The translations under genes and the position numbers were made by a program. From assembly GCA_016946835.1 (NCBI GenBank), contig JACVTC010000015.1, forward strand, positions 972,501-997,500: a stretch of DNA of 25,000 nt. The letters are read 5' to 3'. The notes below the pieces were generated by a model. It was given only the letters and a program-made list of their open reading frames with translations. It made no database searches and was not told where the DNA came from. Below, piece by piece: positions 11,736-24,358 of this stretch; the stretch's first letter is position 1, and every line of letters starts with the position of its first letter. This stretch comes from Neocallimastix lanati (nom. inval.) (Eukaryota; Neocallimastigomycota; Neocallimastigomycetes; Neocallimastigales; Neocallimastigaceae).

Positions 11736-11759
11736 TACAAAATGTAATAATGAGACAAA

Positions 11760-12470
11760 ATTACAAATTTAAACCCCAAGACCATTCAACAAAACAACCA
11801 ACAAGAGTACTTTACCTTTATATAAATCGTTCATATTGATATTGTTAGACCATTTAAGCCTACAAATATTATATAACATTTATCGATGCCTACAATAGAA
11901 AAATTCTAGACTTATTTGCTTAAACATAAATCTGAGGTAGTGCAGAAATTTATTGAGTTTCATAAACTTATGAAAAATACTTGCAATTACAACATAAAAG
12001 GAAGTAAAATCTAATAACAGTTTAGAATGCAATAACTCTAATTTTATAAATTATCTTAAAAAAAAAAAAAAAAAAAAATGGAATCCCATTTAATAATTCT
12101 ACACCGAGCAATCCCCAACAAAATAGTCTCGCTGAAAAGATTAATCAGACATTCCATAACTGCGTTGAAACATTACCTACCTGCTGCTAAATTATCTCCT
12201 ATCTTGTGGGATGAAGCTATTATATATGCCTGTATATTGTACAATTTAAATCCGCATCAGAGGATTAATTTTTAAAATTCGGAAAGAAGTATTTTTCAAT
12301 AAGAAAATTGTTACATCTAAACTTAAAAGTTTTTTAGATGCAAAGTATTTTTTTTTAAATGATACAAACAAGGAAATTTTGAAAATAATACATAAATCAG
12401 TTATTTTCTTAGAATATTCTTCCGACTCTCCTGTTCATGACATTACTTCAAAATCAATACACTAGACATA
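11760..12470 (+). pseudogene. copia integrase remnant
   Basis: After a HST(K/N)QPTRVL segment comes HIDIV.PFKP near 11832, the first catalytic-Asp motif of copia integrases. KSNNSLE near 12007 corresponds to the usual R/KSDNG.E, so the second catalytic Asp reads Asn. TPSNPQQNSLAEK near 12101-12139 holds the third catalytic residue (Glu). After a frameshift near 12170-12178 the C-terminal segment AAKLSPILWDEAIIYACILY (12178-12266) follows, then the FG-K-F/KFLDAKYFFLND-type post-integrase region to about 12465. A short open frame at 12078-12275 mixes a wrong-frame start with this correct end and is not a gene. Confidence 0.8.
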
Positions 12471-12589
12471 TCCTTTTTCTTTCCTCAAATCCTTCAGATA
12501 AACAAATTGAAAGGGGAACAACACTTGACAACATCAATTTAGTCAATCTATTTGCCATAATGGATTTGAAATAAATAGATTAAAAAATA

Positions 12590-13400
12590 ATAATAAAATA
12601 AAATTAATCCTGAAGACAATATAGATTTAATAGATGAATACAATAATGAAAATATATTTGATAATAATTATGAATAAGAAAAAAAAATAATGAAAATAAA
12701 ATTAATAAAAAATTACTAAAGATAAAATTAATGAAGATTATATTAAGAAACGTTAAAATTTCAAAAATAATGATAATAAAATCCAAAATTATAAAAATAG
12801 TTAATTCTCTAAAATTGAAATAAGATCAAATCATTAGTTGAAAATCAAAAAGAAATACTTGGAAATTCAAATATTGAATATAGAATAAAAATACTATTTA
12901 ATGAAATCCATGCCAAAAATTCTACGTGATAATAATGAAAATAATGATATTATCAATAGAAATAACGATAAAACATAAAGGGTATAAAAATAATAAAAAA
13001 AAAAAAAAAAAAAAAGTTTTATTCAATAAAATATTAAAATATGAATAAAAATTTTAAAAATTTTAAATTTATGAATTTATGAATTTATGAATGATTAAAT
13101 TAAATAATTTCAAATCTTAATAATAATAAAAATTTATCTAAATCAAACCTTAATAATTATGAAATTGTTAACCAAAAACATATTGAAAATAGTATTGAAA
13201 ACAACCATAAAAATCAGGTTAATACAAAAGGATGAAAAAATTAAATTTTAAAAAAATAGTGAAATATATGAAAATATTAAAATTAAAGACTATAATTCTG
13301 AAAATGAATCTGAAGACAGCTTTAGTGATCTGACAACTTTAAATAAAAGAAAATTAAGGAAAACTCAAAAAAAGAATATAAAATTTAATAAAACATAAAT
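12590..13400 (+). pseudogene. Asn/Lys/Glu-rich linker between integrase and RT of copia copy 1
   Basis: Low-complexity coding remnant rich in Asn, Lys, Glu and Asp (for example NEDYIKK, FSKIEI, and EIYENIKIKDYNSENESEDS near 13261-13320), with many stops. The part at about 12720-12960 aligns base by base with copy 2 (about 20200-20515), which identifies it as part of the element rather than host sequence. Confidence 0.6.
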
Positions 13401-13599
13401 ACAAAGTTTCCAAAGATAAAACAGCAAACAAAATCATTGAAATTAATATAATTAAAATATATAAGGGATAGAAAATTAATCAAAAGGATTATATTGGAAA
13501 AAAATGTTAACTAACTATAATATAAGTAACACCATGTATTAATGTAAAAATTAGATGACAGAGAAAACTCTAGATAAATTAACAAAACTGACCAAAAAA

Positions 13600-13886
13600 T
13601 ATTGATTGGATTCTTGTTATATGTATCAACAAAAAACAAGATCAGAGAGAGTATTTACAGTAAACCAAACTACAATATTTTCTGAGAATCCAACAAGTAA
13701 CTGATTTAAATTCATGTATTCAAATATTAAAATATCTTAAAAGTACAAAAGGACTATTCAGTTCATTATAACGGAAAGAAAATTTTATGATGCAAATTTG
13801 GCTGTTGATGAAATTAAAAGAAGATCCACTTCAGGATACATTTTTGTATCAGGAAATAGTCCAATATCATGAAAATAGATTACTAT

Positions 13887-13918
<32 letters not shown>

Positions 13919-14190
13919 TAGCCTTATCAACCACATAAAGCCGAATACTCAAGTTTAATAAAATTTAAAAAAAAAACAAGCTATATGGATAAGAAAATTA
14001 GAAAACGAAATATTCAACAAAAATATTAAAATTGATATTAAAATAGATAATAAACCAAGTAAGGATATAGCTGAAAATGAAAACCAAAAGGGATTGTAAA
14101 TATATGGACTTAAAATATAAACAAGTTCAAGATGAAATTAAAAAAAAAATGAAATTAAATTAACACTTTACCAAGGTAACAAAATGTAAA
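13600..14190 (+). pseudogene. copia RT C-terminus and RNase H remnant
   Basis: LIGFLLYVSTK … FSENPTS … ILKYLKST (about 13602-13750) is the conserved end of copia RT. DANLAVDEIKRRSTSGYIF (from 13789) is the RNase H entry motif D.D.A.D…RKSTSGY. ALSTT…AEY (about 13921-13950), then WIRKLENEIF and IKIDNKPSKDIAEN (about 13983-14080), follow as in active elements. KNEIKLTLYQGN ends the match near 14185. Inactivating lesions include a Trp-to-stop change after NSPIS, a stretch of A/AT repeats in place of the segment before ALSTT, and frameshifts in A-runs. RT upstream of the IGFLLY motif is not recognisable. Confidence 0.8.
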
Positions 14191-14710
14191 AAACTGGTAA
14201 ATATATATAAATACATATAATTTTTAAAGTTACAATTTATTATTTATTATTCATAATATATTGCAATAGTATTGTTCCAGTAAATTAATGAATTTCAGGG
14301 GTAATAGAAAATTAAATTTTATTTAAAAATAATATGATGCATATTCTTAAATATATTAATTAGGGTTTTTTAATTTATATAAGAAGAAAATAATTGGTAG
14401 AATAATAAAGATTTAAAAAAAAAATAATAATAATAATATATATCAATAAAAATAAAAATAAAAATAAAAGATTTGAACTAAAAAAAAAAATAAAAATAAA
14501 AATAAAAATAAAAAAAGAAAATTCATAATTCATAATTATAAACAATTTTTATTTACTATTTGTTATTACTATTATTATCATTATTATCCTAGTACTAGTT
14601 ATTACTATTTAAATTTTTATTTCTTTAGTTCATTTTTGATTTTTATTTAATATTTTTTATTATTATTATTTTTTTATTTTCAACAGAATAAAGTATTATT
14701 AGTAAAAAAT

Positions 14711-14741
<31 letters not shown>

Positions 14742-14865
14742 AAATTCACAATAAATTTTAATTCTAAAGAAGGCAAAATTATTATAAAAAGATATTTCTA
14801 ATTTTATTTATTTATATCACACAATTTATTATTCCATCTTTTTTTTTTTTTTTATTATTTTCATA
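14191..14865. other. AT-rich intergenic region, nothing recognised
   Basis: Flank between the copia remnant and the membrane protein gene. It could contain a degraded 3' LTR next to 14190, but no terminal repeat was matched. Repeats of AATAAA type occur near 14440-14515, an A-run at about 14709-14737 and a T-run just before the gene's leader. Confidence 0.6.
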
Positions 14866-17191
<2,326 letters not shown>

Positions 17192-17951
17192 TAAAAAAAA
17201 AAAAAAAAGTTTTTTTTTTTTTTTTATTTAAAATATATTTTATTTCTATTACATTTATTAGTATAAATATAATAATACATTTCAAAATTTTAACAAGTAA
17301 ATATTATTATTTTTAAACTATAATCTTATTTTTATAATTATAATTCTTATTATTTCATAGTATAAATATATCATATTTTTACAATTTTAAAAAAAAATAT
17401 TATAAATTTGAACTACCTCTTATTTTTTTTTTTTTTTTTTTTTTTTTTAATTATATTATTTATTATTACATAGTATAAATATATTAATACATTTTTAAGA
17501 TTTTGATTTTATTCATTATTTTTATTACATTTTTAAAATTTTGATTTTATTCATTATTTTTATTACATTTTATAAAAATTTTTATTTATAAAAAATTTCT
17601 AAACTTAAATAAATAAATTATATTTTAAAATAAAACTAAAAAAGCTATAGCTTCTATAATCAAAATTTATTATTTATAAAATATTATTAAATAGTAATTA
17701 TTATTGTTTCTCTATATAGATATTTAAGTTTATTAATATTTATTAAAATGTTTTTTTTTTCTAATATCTGTTATAGAAAAGATAGAAAAGATAGAAAAAA
17801 AAAAATAAAAAAGGATAATAAAATAGTAATAAGAATAATTATAAAAATAGTATCAAATTTTTATAGTTAATTTTAATATATATAATATATTAATTAATTA
17901 TATATATATAATATTTAATATACTAATATATTAATATATTAATATTTTAAT

Positions 17952-18014
17952 ATAGAAATTATAGAAATTATAGAAATTATAGAAAATATAGAAAATATAG
18001 AAAATATAGAAATT
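17952..18014. repeat. 9-bp repeat ATAGAAATT/ATAGAAAAT, 7 units
   Basis: Seven perfect 9-bp units in the order three ATAGAAATT, three ATAGAAAAT, one ATAGAAATT. A related three-unit array (ATAGAAAAG) is at 17772-17798. Both are 5' of the Hsp20 gene. Confidence 0.9.
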
Positions 18015-18063
18015 TAAGAATTATGATTTTACATTAATTTATGTATAGAAATCATAAATAAAC

Positions 18064-18076
18064 TTCTAGATCTTTT
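18064..18076. promoter_or_regulatory. Weak heat-shock-element-like site
   Basis: TTCTAGATCTTTT reads as TTC-nn-GAt-nn-TTt, one perfect and two imperfect HSF pentamer units, about 250 bp upstream of the Hsp20 start. In so AT-rich a background this may be chance. A match to TTCnnGAAnnTTC would have been convincing; this is not perfect. Confidence 0.25.
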
Positions 18077-18317
18077 GATTAAAAATGATAGATAAAATAG
18101 ATTTTTTAGTAAAAAACATATAAATATGAGTGTTTTTTTCCTTCAAACATGTTTTTTTTATTCATCAATTAATTAATTTATTAATAATAATAAATATTAT
18201 AAATATTTAATAATATCAAAAAAATTATTAAGCGCTATTTAAAAAAACAAACAACTACCAAAAAAAAAAAAACTTCAAACAAACCAATAAAAGTAAAAAA
18301 ATAAAAAAAAAAAAAAC

Positions 18318-18942
18318 ATGTCTTTATTCAAAAGAAATAATAATAATGACTCATTCTTCAATACCAACTTTGAAGATGAATTCTTTAATCATCCTTTAAT
18401 TTCTTTCCCATCTGTTTATCCTTATTACTATCATCGTCCTATCGAGAATTTGGAGAAACAAATTTCACAAGCCTTTGATAAAGATGTATTTAAATCTGTA
18501 GATTTCTCACCAAAGATCAATTTAGGTGAAGATGAAAAGAATTATTATATTCAGGCAGATTTACCAGGATTGAATAAGGATCAAGTAAAGATGGAACTTT
18601 CTGATGATAATCATTTCTTAACCATTTCTGGTGAAAGAGAAACCGTTATTGACAATTCTAATGATGAAAAGGAAGACCTTAAAGAAGTCAAAAATGAAAA
18701 TGAGAAAGAAACTGAAAAGACAAATAATGAAGAAAACAAAAAAGAAAACAAAACAAAAAATAGAAATAATAAAAAATATTCGAAAATGGAATGTAGTTAT
18801 GGTCGTTTTGAAAGATCTTTCAGTATTCCCGAAAATACGGATGTGAATGCTATTCAAGCTAAATTAGAGAATGGTGTATTAGAAGTTATTCTTCCAAAGA
18901 TTGCCGTTCCAAAACCAGAACCAAAACGTACTATTCAAATTC

Positions 18943-18947
<5 letters not shown>
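18318..18947 (+). CDS. Small heat shock protein, Hsp20/alpha-crystallin family, 209 aa
   Basis: An ATP-independent holdase chaperone that binds unfolding proteins as oligomers. The N-terminal arm (1-61) is Phe/Asn/Tyr-rich. The alpha-crystallin domain starts at FSPKINLGEDEKNYYIQADLPGL (63-85), with FLTISGERE at 100-108. It resumes with YGRFERSFSIPENTD (161-175) and AKLENGVLEVILPK (181-194), the A.L.NGVL.…LPK signature. The C-terminus carries an I-x-I motif (IQIQ, 206-209) used for oligomer assembly. Between the two halves is a 45-residue highly charged Lys/Glu/Asn insert (about 110-156), as in several fungal Hsp20 proteins but long here. Start context is a poly-A leader followed by ATG TCT; an upstream in-frame ATG is not seen. 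No intron is needed. The family call is certain; client range and localisation (probably cytosolic, no targeting signal) are inferred. Confidence 0.95.
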
Positions 18948-18981
<34 letters not shown>

Positions 18982-19363
18982 AAAAATATAAAAAAAATTA
19001 CTAATTAAAAAGTAATATGAAGTAATACATTGAGGAATTTAATATTAATGTATTATTTTTAATTTTTGATACTTTTTTTCAGTATACCCTTTACAATTTA
19101 GTTTAGAGTTATTTTAAAAAAAAAAAAAAAGAAGTATAATTTAATTTAATTTAATGTAAAATATTGTAAATATAAACTCATGTAAAAAAAAATTAGTAAT
19201 AAAAAATAATAAAGAAATAAAAATTAAAAAAAAAAAAAGCATTTCTTCCGGTTTTTATATTTTTTTTTATTTGAAATTATATTATAATTATGATAATAAA
19301 TAATAATATTTAAAGGATACGAATACTAATGGAAAGAAAAAAAAAAAGTTTTATTAAATAATA

Positions 19364-19398
<35 letters not shown>

Positions 19399-19824
19399 TA
19401 ACAATTTTTTCATATACATTAAATTTTACTGAGTGAAAAATAGATTCACATAATATTTTATTTTATATAAACCATATGAACTAATGATATATTAATATAC
19501 CATCAAATTTCCTACTAAATCGTTACACGAGTGAATATAATATAGGCTTGAACTTTTTTTTTGTTTGTTTGTTTGTTCGTTTGTTATTTGAACAAAAAAA
19601 AAAAAAATCACATTTTCTCAAATTTTATTGGTTATCATTTTAGATTTTAATCATTAAATTTATTATGAATTAGTGTTTACTCTTATTGAAAGTTTATTGA
19701 TTTAAGAATTTTGAAACATAATCACTACTAAATATTAATATTAACAAATTAATGTACCACTAAAATACTGAAATACTAATAATTAAAGTTTATTAAAGCA
19801 TGGAATATATTAAATATAATTATA
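18948..19824. other. AT-rich intergenic region, nothing recognised
   Basis: Begins with an A-run directly after the hsp20 stop (about 18946-18976). Further A-runs occur near 19115 and 19366-19394, with a GTTT repeat near 19562-19584. The right end may include degraded 5' sequence of copia copy 2. No reading frame or RNA gene is supported. Confidence 0.6.
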
Positions 19825-20514
19825 TTAATTCAATATATAAAATATTAATCCTTCATTAAATATTAAAATAAAGAAATATTAGTGGTCATTTTAAAATGAC
19901 CAAGTCAAAATATTCAACAAAAAAAAAAAAAACCTTCAACAAATACAAAAAAAATAGCAGAGACATCAAGCACAACAATGAATGATATTCTGGTTGAAGT
20001 AGAACCTCTAAATATTCAAACAAATACAATTATTAAATTTCATATTCAAAAATTTTAAAATTACAAATAAAAAACTTTTACAAATGATATTCAGATTTGA
20101 AATTATTCCTTGATTCTGAAGAATTAGGTGATTATATATTATAGAATATTAATTAAACAACTATAAAAATAAAAATAACATTTAAAGTAGAATAATAAAA
20201 TTAATGAAGATCAAATTAATAAAGATACAATTAGTAAAGATAAAATTAATGAAAATAATTCTAATGAAGATCAAATTAATTAAGATATAATTAATGATAT
20301 TAATATTAATAAAAATCGGAGTTCAAAAAATAATGAAAATAATGAAATCTAAAATTACAAAAATAATCAAATCTCTAAAATTGAAATAAAATCAGATCAA
20401 AAAAATTAGCTAAAAAATCAAAAAGGAAATACTTAAAAATTCAAATATTGATGATGATTGTATAATAAAATTATCATCAAATGAAAGTCACTCCAAAATT
20501 TTACATGAAAATGC

Positions 20515-20515
<1 letters not shown>
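19825..20515 (+). mobile_element. Truncated Ty1/copia element (copy 2)
   Basis: Aligns with copy 1 from the 5' leader (shared ATTCAATATATAAAATA, AAATAAAGAAAT) through gag. The gag ATG is intact at 19896 (MTKSKYST…). The following pieces include TSSTTMND, VEVEPLNIQTNTIIKFH and, in one frame, LDSEELGDYIL (about 20112-20144). The element then passes directly into the Asn/Lys-rich linker (about 20190-20515) that lies between integrase and RT in copy 1. Integrase is entirely missing, so about 1 kb was deleted internally. The sequence ends in a 58-A run. Multiple stops show it is non-functional. Confidence 0.75.
19884..19901. repeat. Perfect 18-bp palindrome over the gag start codon of copia copy 2
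   Basis: GGTCATTTTAAAATGACC is its own reverse complement and contains the gag ATG (19896-19898). The equivalent segment of copy 1 (about 11489-11506) is degenerate. Confidence 0.9.

Positions 20516-20573
<58 letters not shown>
20516..20573. repeat. A58 homopolymer
   Basis: The longest homopolymer of the window, exactly at the right end of the recognisable copia copy 2. Confidence 0.98.
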
Positions 20574-20578
<5 letters not shown>

Positions 20579-20665
20579 AATTAAAATATAAAATGTATTT
20601 GAAGTAAATCATTTTAAAATAATAAAAAAATAATCATCAGGATATTGAAATTTAAAAAAAAAAAA

Positions 20666-20696
<31 letters not shown>

Positions 20697-21188
20697 TAAT
20701 AATAAATATAATATTATAATAAATGAATGAATGAATAGAATATATAATATGAATAATTATATTAGTAAAATCTAAAAAGATAAAAAGAATTAATAATTAA
20801 TGAATAATCTAAATAAATGTTATTCTATATCCAAGATATATATACTCTAAGAATGATTAAAAATATAAAATGAAAAATGAAAAAAATCAAAGATAGCACA
20901 TAAAAAAATTAAAATGTTTTAATATATAAAAATTATTAATCATTAAGTAATAAATAATAATTATTAAAATAATGATAAACTATTAAATATTATTTATTTA
21001 TTCTTTTTATGTGTATTTTTATACATATAAAATTAATATTTTTATATTTTGATTTCTTTTTTTTTTTTTTTTCTTTTTCTCTAATACTTTAGATATTTTA
21101 TTATATATCAATAAAATAATGTACTAAATTACATTTTTATTTTTAATTTTTTTTTTTTTTTTTTTTTTTTATAATTATAGTCTTTAAA
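20574..21188. other. AT-rich intergenic region, nothing recognised
   Basis: Short AATA and AAT repeats near 20660-20705, TA-rich sequence and T-runs near 21058-21072 and 21148-21170. It forms the 3' flank of the minus-strand ankyrin pseudogene. No other feature is seen. Confidence 0.6.
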
Positions 21189-22603
21189 TTATACATGTTC
21201 TATGCCCTCTACTAATAATTTAATTAAGGCATCATTTCCATTACGACGTGCAACAATTAATGGTGTTTCACCATTATTATTTTTTTTTTATTTATTTCTG
21301 TTCCATGTTCTAATAAAAATTTAATTAAACCTTTATCATTATAACTGAAGATACACGCCTTAAATATTGGTGTTTCACCTTTATTATCTTCTTTATTTAT
21401 ATCTGCTCCATATTCCATTAAATATTTAATTAAATTTGTATCTTTATTTTCATTGATACACTCTTTAATTAATGGTGTTTCCCCCTTATTATTTTTTTTA
21501 TTTATATCTGCTCCAAGTTCTACTAACTTTCTAATTAAATCTTTATTATTTAAAAAGCATGCCTTTAATAATAGTGTAACTTCATGATTATTTTCCTTAT
21601 CTGTATCTGTCCCAAGTTCTATTAAATAATTAATTAAACTTTTATTTAAATTTTCATTGGATATGACCTTAAATAATGGTGTTTCACCCTTATTATTTTT
21701 CTTATTTACATCTGCGCCATGTTCCACTAAATATTTAATTAAATTTATATCTACTTTTTTTTGTATAAGCTTTAAATAATGCTGTTTTGCCTTTATTATT
21801 TTCTTTATTTATGTTCTATTAAATATTCAAATATATTTTTATATCGTGTATAGTAGGTATAAAATAATACTGTCTCTCCATCCTTATTTTCTTTATGTAT
21901 ATCTGAACCAAGGTTTATTAAATATTCAACTAAATCTTTATTTCCACTACAACAGGCATCAAAAAATGGCGTTTTAACAGAATTATCTTCTTTATTTATA
22001 TCTAAACCATGTTCAATCAAATATAATACTAAATCTTTATTTCCACTATGGCATGCATCAAATAATACGGTTGAACTAGAATTATCTTCTTTATTTATTT
22101 TTAATCCATGTTCTATAAAATATTCAACTAATTCTTTATTTCCACTACAACATGCTTGAAATTATGGCGTTTTTACCAGAACTATTTTCTTTTTTTTTAT
22201 ATCGGTTCCATGTGCAATTAAATATTGAATTAAATGTTTCTTTTTATTAAGAATTACCTGATTTAAAAAGTCTGTATTATACTTTACTTTACTTTTTTCA
22301 TTACTTTAATTTTAAATTTATTATTAATAATGTGATGTTGTAAATTCTCTTTTGAAATACGTTGCTTATTTTTATATTTAAAAAGTAAATCCTTAATAAA
22401 TTCATTATTGTAAAAATTCATATTATTAAAAATAATATTTAATAATTCATTATTATTATCATTAATGATTTTTTTTTTATGAGGGCAGAAGATATTAAAT
22501 CATCTCTTTTAATTTTTAATATAAATTTTAATACTTTTAAATTGAACTCATTTTTATTATATGTTTCTAATGCAATATCTGGTTTTAATTCTATTTTTAT
22601 CAT
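21189..22603 (-). pseudogene. Ankyrin-repeat protein gene, frameshifted relative of the gene at 126-1772
   Basis: Read on the minus strand, 22603-22280 gives a non-repeat N-terminal part (MIKIELKPDIALETYNK…, FIKDLLFKYKNKQRIS) that parallels the intact gene (…KELIRNLLLHYKNKSSIS). Ankyrin units follow: LIQYLIAHGTDI, ACCSGNKELVEYFIEHGLKI, DACHSGNKDLVLYLIEHGLD and so on, to the terminal LIKLLVEGIEHV stop at 21189. The frame is broken near 22470-22480, near 22280, in the 22155-22195 region (an A-run and a stop where TPLF is expected), near 21805-21815 (a short deletion after EH), at an A-run near 21766-21773, and at an A-run near 21284-21292. Long open parts remain (21257-21727; about 21805-22160). 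Most breaks sit in homopolymers, so some could be sequencing errors, but the stop and the deletion suggest real decay. The start is uncertain; coding similarity may reach about 22690. Confidence 0.8.
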
Positions 22604-23290
22604 CTCGAAAAGAATTTTTTTTTATTATAATTTAATGGAAATAGTTAAAGTTATGTTGATATTTGATATTTTTAAAAAGAAAAAAGTACAACAAATATAT
22701 ATAATATATATATAATTTTTATACATATTTTATAATAACAGTATAGATTATAACTAATATTAATTATAATAATTGATATTAATAAATGCAATTAATAATT
22801 AATAATAATTAATCAGGATTAATTTTAAATATTTATATATTTAAAATAGGTTATTATTTATACAGATATATTCTTATTTTAATGTACCAATATGGGAAAA
22901 AATAATAAGAAAAAAATGTTTTATTATTGAATCTTCTGATGAAAGCCTATCATTTTAAAATTTTCAAATAAATTTATTACATATACACATAACAAAAATT
23001 TTCATAAAGAAATCAATTATTAATTACTATTTTAATATTTTTCCTGTTAATATATTAAAAAAATAATAATAATTTTAATATCTTTTATTATGATATTAAT
23101 TGTATATTTTTAATTTTAATAACATACTATATTCTCTCTTCTTTATACTTAAAGTTATTTTATATAAATTTTCACTCGTAGCATTTGGCACATTTTTTAT
23201 ATATGGTTACATGTAAATTTGTTATTCTCTATACTATTCACTTTTCTTTTTATTTGTTAATTTTTTTTTTAATTTTTAGATCTTTAATAA

Positions 23291-23321
<31 letters not shown>

Positions 23322-24008
23322 TTTGTATATATATAAATATTCATATTGTGTTAATAATTCAATATATATTATATATATTATAATACATTATAATATATTA
23401 TATAAAATCTAATTAAATTTTATTGTTTTTATCTTTAATTTAAAAATGACAGTTTCAAAAAAAAAAAAAAAAAAAAAAAAAAAAGGAAAAAAATTATTAT
23501 TAATTATTATTAATTATTATAAAGTAAAAGGTAAAATGAAGAGAAGAGATTAGAAGAAATGAGATAAGGCTAAAAACTAATTATATGTATAATAAAAATA
23601 TATATATTTTTTAACATTTTAATTTTTAATTATTTCATTTCAAGATTTAATAAAAAAAAAATTTTTTTTTTCTTATTTAAATTTTCTTTATGTTATGTCA
23701 TGTCATGTCACATTCATATATAAAAATAATTAAATAAAAAAAAGTGGCAACCAAAAAAATTAACAAAAAAAAATAAGAAAACTTAAAAATTATTTGTAAA
23801 GTGGATAATCATTTGTCAATATATAAATATATGAATAGATAATATTTTAAATAAATTAATATTAAAATAAATGAATGGATACATAGATATTAAATAAAAA
23901 AGTTTATAATTCAATAATTGTCATTGGTTACATTTAAATAAATTTAATTTATGTATTTTTTTTATTCAACTATTTTGATTATTGATTAATATTAATATTG
24001 TTAATATC

Positions 24009-24044
<36 letters not shown>

Positions 24045-24258
24045 GATAATGATAATGATGATGAATAAATAAGTAAACATTCATTTTATCAATCAATTCA
24101 ACAAAAGTTAATTGACTTTTTTTTTTTCATTTTTGATTTTTAATAGTAAATTTCTTTTTGATATTATATTTTTTATATACATAATTTAAGAAAAAAAAAA
24201 AAAAAAGGATAATATCTGTTACATTATATATAAATAAAATTGTATTATAGTATCTAAA
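22604..24258. other. AT-rich intergenic region, nothing recognised
   Basis: Contains AT dinucleotide runs (about 23299-23322), A-runs (about 23457-23484), a TTA array (about 24010-24043) passing into ATGATA repeats, and ATGTC triplication near 23695-23709. A TATATATAAAT stretch at 24225-24235 lies just before the last gene and could act as a TATA element, though such strings are common here. The small frames in this region are simple-sequence artefacts. Confidence 0.6.
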
Positions 24259-24311
24259 ATGTCAAGTATAGAAACCTCTGAAAAAGGTATTTTAACATTA
24301 TAAAATAAAAA

Positions 24312-24358
<47 letters not shown>

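Larger units (their letters stand above)
11405..14190 (+). mobile_element. Degenerate Ty1/copia LTR retrotransposon (copy 1)
   Basis: Remnants of gag, integrase, reverse transcriptase C-terminus and RNase H occur in that order on the plus strand. Integrase upstream of RT is diagnostic of the Ty1/copia superfamily rather than Ty3/gypsy. The element is dead: the presumed gag start ATG reads ATA at 11501, stops and frameshifts occur in every domain, A-runs interrupt it (near 11540, 12058-12078, 12998-13014, 13889), and protease plus most of RT are missing. No LTR pair or target-site duplication could be defined. A second, shorter copy lies at about 19825-20515, which supports the left part of these limits. 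The right limit is the last RNase H-like residues; a 3' LTR beyond it is possible but unseen. Confidence 0.85.
17192..18317. other. Intergenic region upstream of hsp20
   Basis: AT-rich, with T runs near 17207-17225 and 17424-17448, a duplicated TTTTGATTTTATTCATTATTTTTATTACAT segment near 17500-17570, and two arrays of GAA-containing 9-bp repeats (17772-17798 and 17952-18014). A weak heat-shock-element-like site lies at 18064-18076. No coding frame is supported. Confidence 0.65.

Noticed and set aside
12604-12786. 60-residue minus-strand frame rich in Phe/Ile/Leu
   Set aside because: Antisense of the Asn/Lys-rich copia linker.
18618-18857. Open frames on both strands over the Hsp20 charged insert
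   Set aside because: Frame shadows of the Lys/Glu-rich insert; the Hsp20 frame is unmistakable.
22479-22715. 78-residue plus-strand frame
   Set aside because: The opposite strand encodes the N-terminal part of the ankyrin pseudogene here.
23185-23412. 75-residue plus-strand frame of Ile/Tyr repeats
   Set aside because: Consists largely of an AT dinucleotide run and AT-rich sequence; no protein-like composition.
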